A stretch of DNA of 51,657 nt. It comes from Sphingopyxis flava (lineage in GTDB: Bacteria; Pseudomonadota; Alphaproteobacteria; Sphingomonadales; Sphingomonadaceae). Positions 45,379 through 51,657 of the stretch are shown here, one piece after another; the stretch's first letter is position 1, and the number at the start of each line of letters is the position of its first letter. Location: positions 1 through 51,657 of the forward strand of contig NZ_FUYP01000023.1 of assembly GCF_900168005.1 (NCBI RefSeq), written 5' to 3'. Made by a program: the position numbers and the translations under genes. The notes beneath the pieces are model-generated. The model saw only the letters and a list, made by a program, of their open reading frames with translations, did no database searches and was not told the origin of the DNA.

Positions 45379-45744
45379 CTAGTTCCTTTCGGTGTGCTTT
45401 TGGCCGCCGAGACGCGGCGGCAGCGTGATTGTCATTCCTGCCGCGGCGGCCGCTCGATCGGCCCGGCCCCAAAGTTCGTTGCAGGCCGCCACGATTTCGT
45501 CGCGCTTCGCGCGGCCGAACTCGGCGATGAAACTTGGGTCATTGTAGAAGGGGCGCCGCCACTCATGCCGGGCCAGCCAGCTCGCCATCGCGCTTGCAGT
45601 TTCGGACACGACGCCGCCCCGCTCTGGACGTTGCCGCGGCCCGATCGAGGGAGCATCGACATGCGCCGAATAATCATAAAGGCCGGCCATGGCGGGATCT
45701 GGTAGGCTTCCCGAGAATGTGAGTTGTCCGGATGCGGTGCGCAT
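45379..45744 (-). CDS. Hypothetical element protein
   Basis: 121 aa. The N-terminal 45 residues are low complexity; the second half (ASWLARHEWRRPFYNDPSFI, AAACNELW-like helical stretch) looks folded. No family recognised. It begins 4 bp after the small HTH gene and ends 2 bp before the next gene's start codon, so it is a coupled member of the second minus-strand operon. Confidence 0.55.
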   Translation of the reverse strand: MRTASGQLTFSGSLPDPAMAGLYDYSAHVDAPSIGPRQRPERGGVVSETASAMASWLARHEWRRPFYNDPSFIAEFGRAKRDEIVAACNELWGRADRAAAAAGMTITLPPRLGGQKHTERN

Positions 45745-45748
45745 AAGG

Positions 45749-45922
45749 TCACCCGTCGACCAGCTTGCGGAGCGACCGCGCGGGGATAACCGTTCGACGC
45801 CCTACCTTCGATGCGACGATCTCACCCTTCGCAATGCGGGCATATAGGCTCGATTTCGAGATTGATGTCGCTGCGACGGCCTCTTCTATCGAGTACGCGA
45901 GTTTCTCGGGTGCTCCCTGCAT
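45749..45922 (-). CDS. Small AlpA/Xis-like HTH protein (first gene of second operon)
   Basis: 57 aa. LAYSIEEAVAATSISKSSLY, then ARIAKGEIVASKVGRRTVIP, is a complete HTH_17/AlpA-type winged helix. The ATG at 45922 follows GGAGGAACT. A terminator separates it from the early operon upstream, so it probably has its own promoter, and it may regulate the genes behind it. A second protein of the same type is at 48993 and a third at 29181. Confidence 0.8.
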   Translation of the reverse strand: MQGAPEKLAYSIEEAVAATSISKSSLYARIAKGEIVASKVGRRTVIPARSLRKLVDG

Positions 45923-45970
45923 AGTTCCTCCGCGGTCGCCGATGGACGCAGACGGAAACTGGATCAGGGA

Positions 45971-46002
45971 AAAATCCCCGCAAAACATCTTCGCGGGATT
46001 TC
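45971..46002 (-). terminator. Intrinsic terminator of the early operon
   Basis: Reading on the minus strand, AAATCCCGC pairs with GCGGGGATTT (one bulge), followed by further T residues, 35 bp past the stop of the gene at 46037. The plus-strand reading is also followed by some T, so it may act on both strands. Confidence 0.6.
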
Positions 46003-46036
46003 GGTTTTCTGGGACTTTGCGCTTGGTGAAGGAGGA

Positions 46037-46633
46037 TTATTGGTCGTTCGGGGATTTTCTGGGGCGACCTCTGGACGGCTCCCCGTGAATTTCGCGCCAC
46101 ATGGGCTGAAAAACCTCATCGCGTTTCGCCGCCCGTGCGCCATAGTGGCGCTTGTAGGCGGCCCACCCTTCCTTGCTGTTGGACCCTGGATAGGCCGCAA
46201 TCCACTCGGCCGTCTCGCCGGCCGTTACCTTTTGCACGGGTGACAGAACAGCAAGTTCGCGGAGCAGCGCTTCGAAGCCGGGGCGGTCCACAAGGACGGA
46301 GCGCCACTGCTCCTGTTGAACCTCGTCAATGCGATTGCCGCGCGACCAGAACAGATCCTCGCCTAAGATGCCACAATGGTATCCCTTGTCGCCTGCCTTT
46401 GGCGAACTAAGGACCCGCCACATCATCGCTCGCACGTCTGATCGCGTTAAGGCGGAGGCGCAATTCCCGTTGGCTTGAATCGAACAGAACCCATTCGCGA
46501 TTATTCGACCGCAGCGGCCGGCGTGAGCGATGGTCAGCAACAGATCGGCCTCCCCAACGCCCTCGGCGCGGAGATGCTGGCAGGCATCGGAAAGCCGTAT
46601 CCAATCGTCAGGGGCGGGGCCGGCCTCTGTCAC
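46037..46633 (-). CDS. Hypothetical element protein
   Basis: 198 aa starting at a GTG that overlaps the previous stop (GTGA). DDWIRLSDACQHLRAEGVGE resembles an HTH-like opening, and the C-terminal KEGWAAYKRHYGARAAKRDE plus the RGRPRKS tail is basic, so DNA binding is possible. Similar openings occur in sphingomonad islands, but no function is known. Last gene of the early operon, followed by a terminator. Confidence 0.6.
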   Translation of the reverse strand: MTEAGPAPDDWIRLSDACQHLRAEGVGEADLLLTIAHAGRCGRIIANGFCSIQANGNCASALTRSDVRAMMWRVLSSPKAGDKGYHCGILGEDLFWSRGNRIDEVQQEQWRSVLVDRPGFEALLRELAVLSPVQKVTAGETAEWIAAYPGSNSKEGWAAYKRHYGARAAKRDEVFQPMWREIHGEPSRGRPRKSPNDQ

Positions 46634-47067
46634 GGTATTTGACCCAGGGCCCGTAGTTGCCTTCGTTCGCGCTCTATCGCTGCCAAGACAAGTTCCGCCA
46701 TTGTCATCTCGCCGAAATGCCGCACGAACTCCGGGTCATCTAAACCACGCGCGGGCCAGTATCGGAGCAGCCAGTTGGACGCCCGCGTCCAAAGCTCATA
46801 TCGTCCCGTTAACCCCGCGACGGCCGCATCGAGGTCAGCAGCGGTGATCGGCGTGGGCAGCTGGATTGCGACACGTCGTTCGGCGTCGCGCCCCACGGCT
46901 TCCAGCTCGGCAGCTTCGAAATCAGGCCAGCGGCGATAGAACTCGGCATTGTCGCGCCATGATTGCCAAAAGACCGTGTTATGAATCAACCAGTCCGCCG
47001 CGGCGACAATGGCCGCTCTGCGATCTTCGCGCCGCCGGCGAGCTTCCGCGATGTCGGTCACGCTCAT
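46630..47067 (-). CDS. Hypothetical element protein
   Basis: 145 aa, helical and rich in Trp and Arg (AADWLIHNTVFWQSWRDNAE, YELWTRASNWLLRYWPARGL). It overlaps its neighbours by 4 bp on both sides (ATGA and GTGA), showing a tightly coupled operon. No family recognised. Confidence 0.6.
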   Translation of the reverse strand: MSVTDIAEARRRREDRRAAIVAAADWLIHNTVFWQSWRDNAEFYRRWPDFEAAELEAVGRDAERRVAIQLPTPITAADLDAAVAGLTGRYELWTRASNWLLRYWPARGLDDPEFVRHFGEMTMAELVLAAIERERRQLRALGQIP

Positions 47068-47261
47068 TCGACCGGCTCCACCGCGACCCCAAGGTGCTGC
47101 GCCACGGCACGGATTTCATGCGGCGCGAGATCGTCGATCATCCGTTCCAACTCCCGGCGATGCGGCGGGGGTAGGATCAAGCTTGTGTTTACCCAAGCGC
47201 CGCCCGCCGCCTTCCACCGGGCGAGCCATGTAGTGGGGTCAAAAGTGCTGCTACGCTGCAT
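47064..47261 (-). CDS. Small hypothetical element protein
   Basis: 65 aa (begins MQRSSTFDPTTWLARWKAAG). Starts inside the end of the replication-initiator gene (11-bp overlap) and ends in an ATGA overlap with the next gene. No family recognised; it is retained because of this coupling. Confidence 0.5.
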   Translation of the reverse strand: MQRSSTFDPTTWLARWKAAGGAWVNTSLILPPPHRRELERMIDDLAPHEIRAVAQHLGVAVEPVE

Positions 47262-48111
47262 TACGCGCCTCCATTGGAAAAGATCGGGCGACGCCGAGCT
47301 GGAGCGGCATCCGGTACTGCTCCGGCAGAGATCGGCCGTTCAGGAATTTTGAGAGAGTTCCGCCTGGCACGCCGACGTCATGGGCGAGCTTTGATTGCGC
47401 GCCGGGTTGTGCCCAGGCGAGATAGGACAATGCAAAGTCGCGCAACTCGCGTTCATCCATGCAGGCCGATCCCCGCGAAGCGACCGCCTGCGACTTTGAA
47501 GCGAATGCGGAGGTATTTGAGGGGGACCCGTTCAGACGCTCTGGATGGTTTAATATATGTGCTTCCATTTCGACAGCAGGGGCGGGAGCCTGAAAGCCGC
47601 ATGTTTCCGTCGCGCCTGCTTCCATTTCGGAAGCACGGTGTTTCCTTCGTGCTTCCGTTTCCGAAGCACGAACGGCCATTCGTGCTTCCGTTTTCGAAGC
47701 GCTTATTTTTTTTGTTTCCAAATCTGTTTCCAAATTGGCCAGATATTCGTTGGTCGCCGGATGCTCGCCATTGGGCCCGTATGAGATGAAGGTGAGCCGA
47801 TATTCGTTCGCCTTCCGCTGCCCCTTGGGGTAGCGCGCGGTGAGGGTGACGAATCCAGTGCGTTCCAGTTCGTGCAGCGCGGCAATGTTGGCCTTGTGAT
47901 TGGCGCTCCCGATGGCTTCCGCAAGTTCGCGAGTGGAAAGCGCAATCGCGCCGTTGTTGTACCCGTTGAACCTGCGAATGAGGGCAAGGGCGACGGCAAC
48001 CGCACGAGGGCCGACCGAGACCAGCAATCGGTCTATGACGATCTTGGGGATCAGGGAATATTTACCCCCCCGCCCGTCTGCCTCGTGCAGCGCCTTCTTG
48101 CGCTTCGCCAT
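47251..48111 (-). CDS. Putative replication initiator (winged helix) with internal origin repeats
   Basis: 286 aa. The N-terminal part (LHEADGRGGKYSLIPKIVID, AVALALIRRFNGYNNGAIAL, STRELAEAIGSANHKANIAA, LHELERTGFVTL) is a winged helix of the kind found in phage and plasmid initiators. The middle has 11-residue repeats (ASKTEARMAVR, ASETEARRKHR, ASEMEAGATET), whose DNA forms iteron-like repeats. A C-terminal HTH follows (QSKLAHDVGVPGGTLSKFLN). A gene encoding the initiator and containing the origin is the layout of lambda O. The start at 48111 overlaps the upstream stop (TAATG). The initiator role is inferred from fold and repeats. Confidence 0.65.
   Translation of the reverse strand: MAKRKKALHEADGRGGKYSLIPKIVIDRLLVSVGPRAVAVALALIRRFNGYNNGAIALSTRELAEAIGSANHKANIAALHELERTGFVTLTARYPKGQRKANEYRLTFISYGPNGEHPATNEYLANLETDLETKKISASKTEARMAVRASETEARRKHRASEMEAGATETCGFQAPAPAVEMEAHILNHPERLNGSPSNTSAFASKSQAVASRGSACMDERELRDFALSYLAWAQPGAQSKLAHDVGVPGGTLSKFLNGRSLPEQYRMPLQLGVARSFPMEARNAA
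47561..47750. repeat. Iteron-like repeats and AT-rich tract inside the initiator gene (candidate origin)
   Basis: Four related units begin at 47561, 47618, 47651 and 47684 (57, 33 and 33 bp apart): GCTTCCATTTCG twice, then GCTTCCGTTTCCGAAGC and GCTTCCGTTTTCGAAGC. The last three carry inverted symmetry (GCTTC...GAAGC). Directly beyond them 47701-47750 is AT-rich, with the direct repeat GTTTCCAAAT twice. Repeats plus an AT-rich unwinding region within an initiator gene match a phage-type origin. Confidence 0.6.
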
Positions 48112-48305
48112 TAGCCACCCGTCGCCTGGTCTATGATTGGCATGCCAGAAGCGTCCGCGAGCAGTTTTGCCGCTAGGCGGGCCAAGGGCGCGGACGAGAA
48201 GGTCGAGGGACGACACCAGCCATCGGGCAGGGCCTCGGGTGGCAGGACGACGACCCGCCAGAATGGGCCGTCTTTCCTGACTTCGATATGGGGATCGGGG
48301 CCCAT
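48111..48305 (-). CDS. Small hypothetical element protein
   Basis: 64 aa (begins MGPDPHIEVRKDGPFWRVVV). Its stop overlaps the start codon of the initiator gene and its start lies 1 bp after the previous stop, so it belongs to the early operon. No family recognised. Confidence 0.5.
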   Translation of the reverse strand: MGPDPHIEVRKDGPFWRVVVLPPEALPDGWCRPSTFSSAPLARLAAKLLADASGMPIIDQATGG

Positions 48306-48306
48306 G

Positions 48307-48636
48307 TCAGGGCCGCCCCGCGAACAGTGGCGAGTATTCAGCCGCGTCAGACGCTGGCCACGACCAATCGCCGTCTCCGCTTGGGTCGGCCACGGGGCAA
48401 CCCGGCAAGCCGGCCATTTTCTTGCGCCTTAGCCAATCGGGGTCATTAAATCTCGCGACGGGCTCATCTTCGGCCTCGTTGCCGTCTTGGCCATCGGCGT
48501 CCCCATCGATCTCATCAAGGATGTCAATGCTGATCGCGATCATGTTCTCGAGGGCTTGCCGGTTTGTCGCGGCAAGTGCGCGGAGAAGATCGACGTTGAG
48601 AACGCCGCGGGCGATGCTGGAAAGCGCGGGGCTCAT
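48307..48636 (-). CDS. Hypothetical element protein
   Basis: 109 aa; the N-terminal helix (VLNVDLLRALAATNRQALEN) is followed by a strongly acidic stretch (DEIDGDADGQDGNEAEDEP) and a short WLRRKK segment. Acidic small proteins in early phage operons can mimic DNA, but nothing specific points to that here. ATGA overlap with the upstream gene. Confidence 0.55.
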   Translation of the reverse strand: MSPALSSIARGVLNVDLLRALAATNRQALENMIAISIDILDEIDGDADGQDGNEAEDEPVARFNDPDWLRRKKMAGLPGCPVADPSGDGDWSWPASDAAEYSPLFAGRP

Positions 48637-48920
48637 GATGCCCGCCCTCCCGCAAAGGCGGGGTCCACGATCGCGTCGAGCTTCTTGCGGGCCTCGCCAA
48701 CGCGTCGGTGCGCCTCGAGGATCACCGATGCCGCGTGGTCGACTTCAGCGATCAGCGGATGGTCTGGGGTCTTGTCGCTCAAGACCTCTCTTACACCTTC
48801 AAGGAACCGTTCACCGGCGATCATGAAGGTTTGGGAAATGCCGAGTTCTGCTCCGATGCCATCAACGTCGATTGGTGGGGTGGATTTGCCCTTAGACGCA
48901 GATGTGATTATGCTTGCCAT
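48633..48920 (-). CDS. Hypothetical element protein
   Basis: 95 aa (begins MASIITSASKGKSTPPIDVD), with helical segments FMIAGERFLEGVREVLSD and HAASVILEAHRRVGEARKKL. The ATG at 48920 follows AAGGAG at good spacing, preferred over the upstream 48971 start. Second gene of the early operon after the AlpA-like gene. Confidence 0.6.
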   Translation of the reverse strand: MASIITSASKGKSTPPIDVDGIGAELGISQTFMIAGERFLEGVREVLSDKTPDHPLIAEVDHAASVILEAHRRVGEARKKLDAIVDPAFAGGRAS

Positions 48921-48992
48921 GTCGATTAACTCCTTGCGTGGGGTTTCGATCTGGCCGTCGGCAGGGTGCAACCTGTCGGCGGCCGCTTCATG

Positions 48993-49175
48993 TCAGGATA
49001 CTGCGACGTCGCCGGTAAGTGCGCGTTCCAGCTCCGATTTCCGGAAAAGCAGATTGCGCCCACGACGAATGACGGGGAGCTCACCCCGATCAACCATTGC
49101 GTAGATCCATCTTTGCGTCAGACCGCAGTGTTCAGCCGCGGCCCGGGCGCCGACGAGAATATCATCTTTCAACAC
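48993..49175 (-). CDS. AlpA/Xis-like HTH protein, first gene of the early operon
   Basis: 60 aa. ILVGARAAAEHCGLTQRWIY followed by AMVDRGELPVIRRGRNLLFR is a complete HTH_17/AlpA-type winged helix. It starts at a GTG (49175) with a very strong AAAGGAGG site 7 nt upstream. It is divergent from the regulator-integrase pair, so it is placed like an excisionase or an early activator. Confidence 0.82.
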   Translation of the reverse strand: MLKDDILVGARAAAEHCGLTQRWIYAMVDRGELPVIRRGRNLLFRKSELERALTGDVAVS

Positions 49176-49276
49176 GTTTTAGCCTCCTTTCCATATCTAT
49201 ACCGGTTTAGGTATTGTTAGACATTTGTTGTCATGCGTGCAACATTTAAAACCGAATCAGGTTTCTTGGTTGAGTT
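49176..49276. promoter_or_regulatory. Divergent control region between early operon and regulator-integrase
   Basis: 101 bp, AT-richer than its surroundings. It holds ATACC-GGTTTA-GGTAT (49199-49214) and AAACC-GAATCA-GGTTT (about 49250-49265), both small inverted repeats, and GTGCAACAT (49237-49245), which also occurs near attL. It is likely the genetic switch of the element. Confidence 0.5.
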
Positions 49277-49960
49277 ATGCATCTAAGCTATTCAAAACTT
49301 GTAGAAATATTGGTGAGTCTGCACCGTATTCCGCCCAGCGGTATAGGCGCGTTCAAAGCGCGCCTCCGAAAGCTGCAGGCAGAGGAAGTGCCTCTTGGAT
49401 CGAAGCCCGGTAAGGGAAAGCGGGTCGACTACGACCTACCGATGATCCTTGAACTCGCCGTCGCCCTCGAACTTTTGCAATCCGGGCTTTCTCCCTCCGA
49501 CGCCTCGGTTCTGATTAAGGCAAATCGGGCCTCATTCTATTCTGCCGGCTTGATGGGGATCGCTTCTGATTTAACGGAGGAGAGCGACCCCTTCGTTTTG
49601 ATCAGTCCCGTGTCGATGACCGGCTATCCCGTTGAGATGTACGGTGAGCGGATCGAAGTAATCGGAGCAGTCTCGTTCGTCACACGCTCTTTTTTCAATG
49701 AATTGTTCGCGAAACGCCGCCTGTTCGAACCGATTTCAGGGGACTCCTGGCGGTGGCTGATCGTCGACGTTCGTAAAGCGATGGGCAACGTTCTGGCGGT
49801 TCTTACCGACGATGAGAATATGCGTGAGGCCGTCTTTGACGCCGTCTTGTCCGCGTGGGAGCGAGATGCGTCCTCGCGAGCGCAATTCATTGCAAGTCGC
49901 CTCAACAAAATCGCTGAGCTACCAATCGATTTCGAGGATGTAACAGATGTCAATCCGTAA
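49277..49960 (+). CDS. HTH-like regulator upstream of the integrase
   Basis: 227 aa. The N terminus (LSYSKLVEILVSLHRIPPSG, FKARLRKLQAEEVPLGSKPG, KGKRVDYDLPMILELAVALE) looks like a MerR-type winged helix, and a separate C-terminal domain follows. Genes of this form sit before integrases in other alphaproteobacterial elements. It overlaps the integrase start by 14 bp and faces the early operon across a 101-bp region with dyads, so it is the best candidate for the element's repressor. This role is inferred. Confidence 0.65.
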   Translation: MHLSYSKLVEILVSLHRIPPSGIGAFKARLRKLQAEEVPLGSKPGKGKRVDYDLPMILELAVALELLQSGLSPSDASVLIKANRASFYSAGLMGIASDLTEESDPFVLISPVSMTGYPVEMYGERIEVIGAVSFVTRSFFNELFAKRRLFEPISGDSWRWLIVDVRKAMGNVLAVLTDDENMREAVFDAVLSAWERDASSRAQFIASRLNKIAELPIDFEDVTDVNP

Positions 49961-51107
49961 GCGCATCTGGACCGCTCCCGACGGCACCGAACGGCAGGCC
50001 TGGCAGGTCGATTATCGCGACGCCGCCGGCAAGCGTCGCAGCAAGCAGTTCGACAAAAAGCGGGATGCGGATGCGCACCTGGATGCGGTGAAGCGAGAGC
50101 TGCACGACGGGACGCATACCCATCACCGCGACAGCATCACGGTTTCAGAGGCGGCCGATCTCCTCGTTGCCCACGCGGAAGCAAACGACCTCGAGCGATC
50201 GACGGTGAAACGCTATCGCGAACTGGCCGATATTCACCTGAAACCGCGGATCGGCGCCAAGAAGCTGTCAGAGCTGACCAAGCCGATGGTCGAAGAGTTG
50301 CGCCTCGAGCTGCTCGCGGACTTGTCGCGCCCGATGGCTGGCAAGGTGCTCGCGCATTTGTCGATGATCATCAATCGGGCGATGGATCTGGGCAAGGTAG
50401 GGAAGAACGTCGCCAGGTCGGTGCGCGTAGCGAAGGCGAAGCGCGACGTTGAGAAGGTCGTCCCGCCCGATCGCGCCGATCTGAAAAAGATGATCAAGGC
50501 CGCTACCGATGACGAGCGCGCCCTGATCATGACGGCGATCACGACCGGCCTGCGGTCATCGGAACTGCGCGGGCTTCGCTGGGCCGACATCGACCTGAAG
50601 GCGGCCAAACTCACCGTTACGCAGCGCGCCGACCAGTGGGGCGTCATCGGCCCGCCGAAGAGCGAGGCAGGGCGCCGAACCATCCCCATTCCGCCGCAGC
50701 TCGTCGCCGAGTTGAAGCGGTGGAAGCTGAAGAGCCCGCCGTCGTCGCTCGACCTCGCGTTCCCGAGTTCGACCGGCACGCCCCAGCGGCACAACAACAT
50801 GCTGCGCCGGACCTACTTCCCGTTGCAGGTGAGGGCAGGGCTTGGCGTGCCTAAGCACAACAAGGCCGGCGAGGCGATCGTCGACAAGGACGGAGCGCCA
50901 GTGCTGACGGGCAAATATGGCTTTCATCAGATGCGCCACGCCGCGGCGAGCGGGTGGATCGCGAACTTGATCGACCTCAAGCGGTTGCAGGTCTGGATGG
51001 GTCACGAAAACATCGAAACGACGATCAACATCTACGGCCACCTGCTCGTCGACTCCGGCCGGGACGCGGAATTGGCGAAGCGCGCGAGCCGCGATCTGTT
51101 CGGGTGA
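49947..51107 (+). CDS. int: Phage-type tyrosine integrase
   Basis: 386 aa. An N-terminal arm-binding domain (RKRIWTAPDGTERQAWQVDY, RDAAGKRRSKQF) is followed by a core-binding SAM-like domain (TVSEAADLLVAHAEANDLER) and the catalytic domain with GLRSSELRGLRW (Arg I), FHQMRHAAASGW (His, Arg II), WMGHENIETTINIYGH (His/Trp region and tyrosine nucleophile). It begins within the preceding regulator gene. It is transcribed toward attR, at the end distal to the intact tRNA. It presumably recombines the 45-bp core in tRNA-Met. Confidence 0.96.
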   Translation: MSIRKRIWTAPDGTERQAWQVDYRDAAGKRRSKQFDKKRDADAHLDAVKRELHDGTHTHHRDSITVSEAADLLVAHAEANDLERSTVKRYRELADIHLKPRIGAKKLSELTKPMVEELRLELLADLSRPMAGKVLAHLSMIINRAMDLGKVGKNVARSVRVAKAKRDVEKVVPPDRADLKKMIKAATDDERALIMTAITTGLRSSELRGLRWADIDLKAAKLTVTQRADQWGVIGPPKSEAGRRTIPIPPQLVAELKRWKLKSPPSSLDLAFPSSTGTPQRHNNMLRRTYFPLQVRAGLGVPKHNKAGEAIVDKDGAPVLTGKYGFHQMRHAAASGWIANLIDLKRLQVWMGHENIETTINIYGHLLVDSGRDAELAKRASRDLFG

Positions 51108-51379
51108 TGGCAAAGCGCTACCCCACGATCGAAGAAAAGCGCGAGCATAACCGGACGCATCTCGGCCGTCTCGAAAGGGGGATGGGCGGCCTCGTCCCAG
51201 TGAGGTTCCTTCCGTCGAACATGGCCGCTGGCCCCTGCGATATGGCAGCCCGGGCGGCGGTCGGATCCTATGACAGTCGCAATGCGCCTATTGCGCCCTT
51301 AGACGGCTGTACGCATCCCGATCAGTGCGCGTGCCTGCTGACGATTGATCATGATCGGTGGCTGGCTTCGCTGGATTGA
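51107..51379 (+). CDS. Hypothetical protein between integrase and attR
   Basis: 90 aa beginning MAKRYPTIEEKREHNRTHLG, with a Cys/His cluster near the end (CTHPDQCACLLTIDHDRW). The ATG shares its A with the integrase stop codon (TGATG), so it is translationally coupled. No family recognised. Confidence 0.55.
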   Translation: MAKRYPTIEEKREHNRTHLGRLERGMGGLVPVRFLPSNMAAGPCDMAARAAVGSYDSRNAPIAPLDGCTHPDQCACLLTIDHDRWLASLD

Positions 51380-51404
51380 TGCGACATGGATGCAACATAG
51401 ATGC
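51380..51404 (+). promoter_or_regulatory. Possible right arm-type integrase sites
   Basis: TGCGACATGGATGC (51380-51393) and TGCAACATAGATGC (51391-51404) are near-identical to each other and to TGCAACATGGATGC beside attL (29154-29167). They lie 36-60 bp from attR. Confidence 0.45.
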
Positions 51405-51439
51405 TTGAAACCCTAGAATTTCGACGGGTTTCGTAAGTC

Positions 51440-51484
51440 ATCATAATCCGCGTGTCGGGGGTTCGAGTCCCTCCTCCGCTACCA
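51440..51484 (+). repeat. attR: 45-bp copy of the tRNA-Met 3' end
   Basis: Identical to 28980-29024. It contains only the anticodon-loop to CCA part, not a complete tRNA. Confidence 0.95.
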
Positions 51485-51508
51485 TCGCGACAGCCCCCAA
51501 GGACTGTT

Positions 51509-51616
51509 GGCTCTTCCCCGTGAACGGGGGATGAGGGTGGATCAGACCCGATTGATGACGCCGGCTCTTCCCCGTGAACGGGGGATGAGGGTGGATCAGA
51601 CCCGATTGATGACGCC
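51509..51616. repeat. Tandem 2 x 54-bp repeat outside attR
   Basis: Two identical 54-bp units (51509-51562 and 51563-51616). Each contains CCCCGT-GA-ACGGGG, a hairpin. Only two copies, no spacers: not a CRISPR array. Probably an intergenic repeat of the host chromosome. Confidence 0.8.
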
Positions 51617-51657
51617 ATTCCAACCGCAAAGAGCGAGCACGCGCAAGCGGTAGTTGT

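Larger units (their letters stand above)
28980..51484. mobile_element. Integrated phage-like element in tRNA-Met (22,460 bp between repeat starts)
   Basis: Bounded by a perfect 45-bp direct repeat of the tRNA 3' end, with a tyrosine integrase near the right end, three AlpA/Xis-like HTH proteins, a replication module, a P22-type antirepressor and phage tail genes. No terminase, portal, major capsid, prohead protease, holin or lysin was found. It is either a decayed prophage or a satellite-like island. The tRNA gene on the left remains complete. Confidence 0.93.

Noticed and set aside
51440..51484. Second tRNA-Met gene
   Set aside because: Only the 3' 45 bp are present; the 5' acceptor strand and D arm are absent, so it is an attachment site.
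51509..51616. CRISPR array
   Set aside because: Only two identical 54-bp units with no variable spacers and no cas genes.
51349..51618. 89-codon minus-strand frame across attR
   Set aside because: Made of the translated 54-bp repeat and the tRNA fragment; no coding signature.

Overview
The window reads as a high-GC alphaproteobacterial chromosome, most likely a sphingomonad (Sphingopyxis-like). The basis is strong GC bias at third codon positions, an Entner-Doudoroff set (zwf, edd, eda), the rph-rdgB-hemW order, and NRDE, DUF3617 and DUF2239 genes of types I associate with this order. The assignment is from memory of families and gene order, not from a search.

Positions 1 to about 29,000 are ordinary chromosome: peroxide defence (ahpC, ahpF); glycerol-3-phosphate dehydrogenase divergent from zwf-edd-eda; a dienelactone hydrolase; rph-rdgB; a decayed DUF2239 gene; hemW; xerC; a minus-strand gshB-dedA pair; rsmI divergent from a lipoprotein PBP activator; infC (apparently starting at AUA); an NRDE protein; uvrB divergent from a DUF3617 lipoprotein; a membrane-anchored TPR protein; acpP-fabF-mltG; an alpha/beta hydrolase; a 2'-5' RNA ligase-like protein; and an intact tRNA-Met.

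Positions 28,980 to 51,484 are an integrated mobile element of 22,460 bp. It sits at the 3' end of the tRNA-Met and is bounded by a perfect 45-bp repeat (attL 28980-29024, attR 51440-51484). A tyrosine integrase lies next to attR, preceded by an overlapping HTH-like regulator. Divergent from the regulator runs a tightly overlapping minus-strand early operon: an AlpA/Xis-like HTH protein, small proteins, and a winged-helix replication initiator whose gene contains iteron-like repeats followed by an AT-rich tract. A terminator ends this operon. A second minus-strand operon follows: an HTH protein, three proteins of which two share a repeated W-x-R-A motif, and a coiled-coil protein. It ends at a double hairpin.

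The middle of the element carries cargo: an HNH/AP2 endonuclease, a PIN nuclease with an overlapping partner gene, a secreted protein, an HMCES/SRAP protein, an AAA ATPase of lower GC, and a P22-type antirepressor behind a long inverted repeat. The left end has a 1409-aa tail tape-measure protein with an embedded M15-type peptidase motif and a DUF6441-like tail protein, plus a small minus-strand regulatory operon by attL. I see no terminase, portal, capsid, protease or lysis gene.

The element is therefore either a decayed prophage or a phage-satellite-like island that replicates itself and brings its own tail-length ruler. The satellite reading is the most interesting hypothesis here and is inference. 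After attR the chromosome resumes with a 2 x 54 bp tandem repeat.
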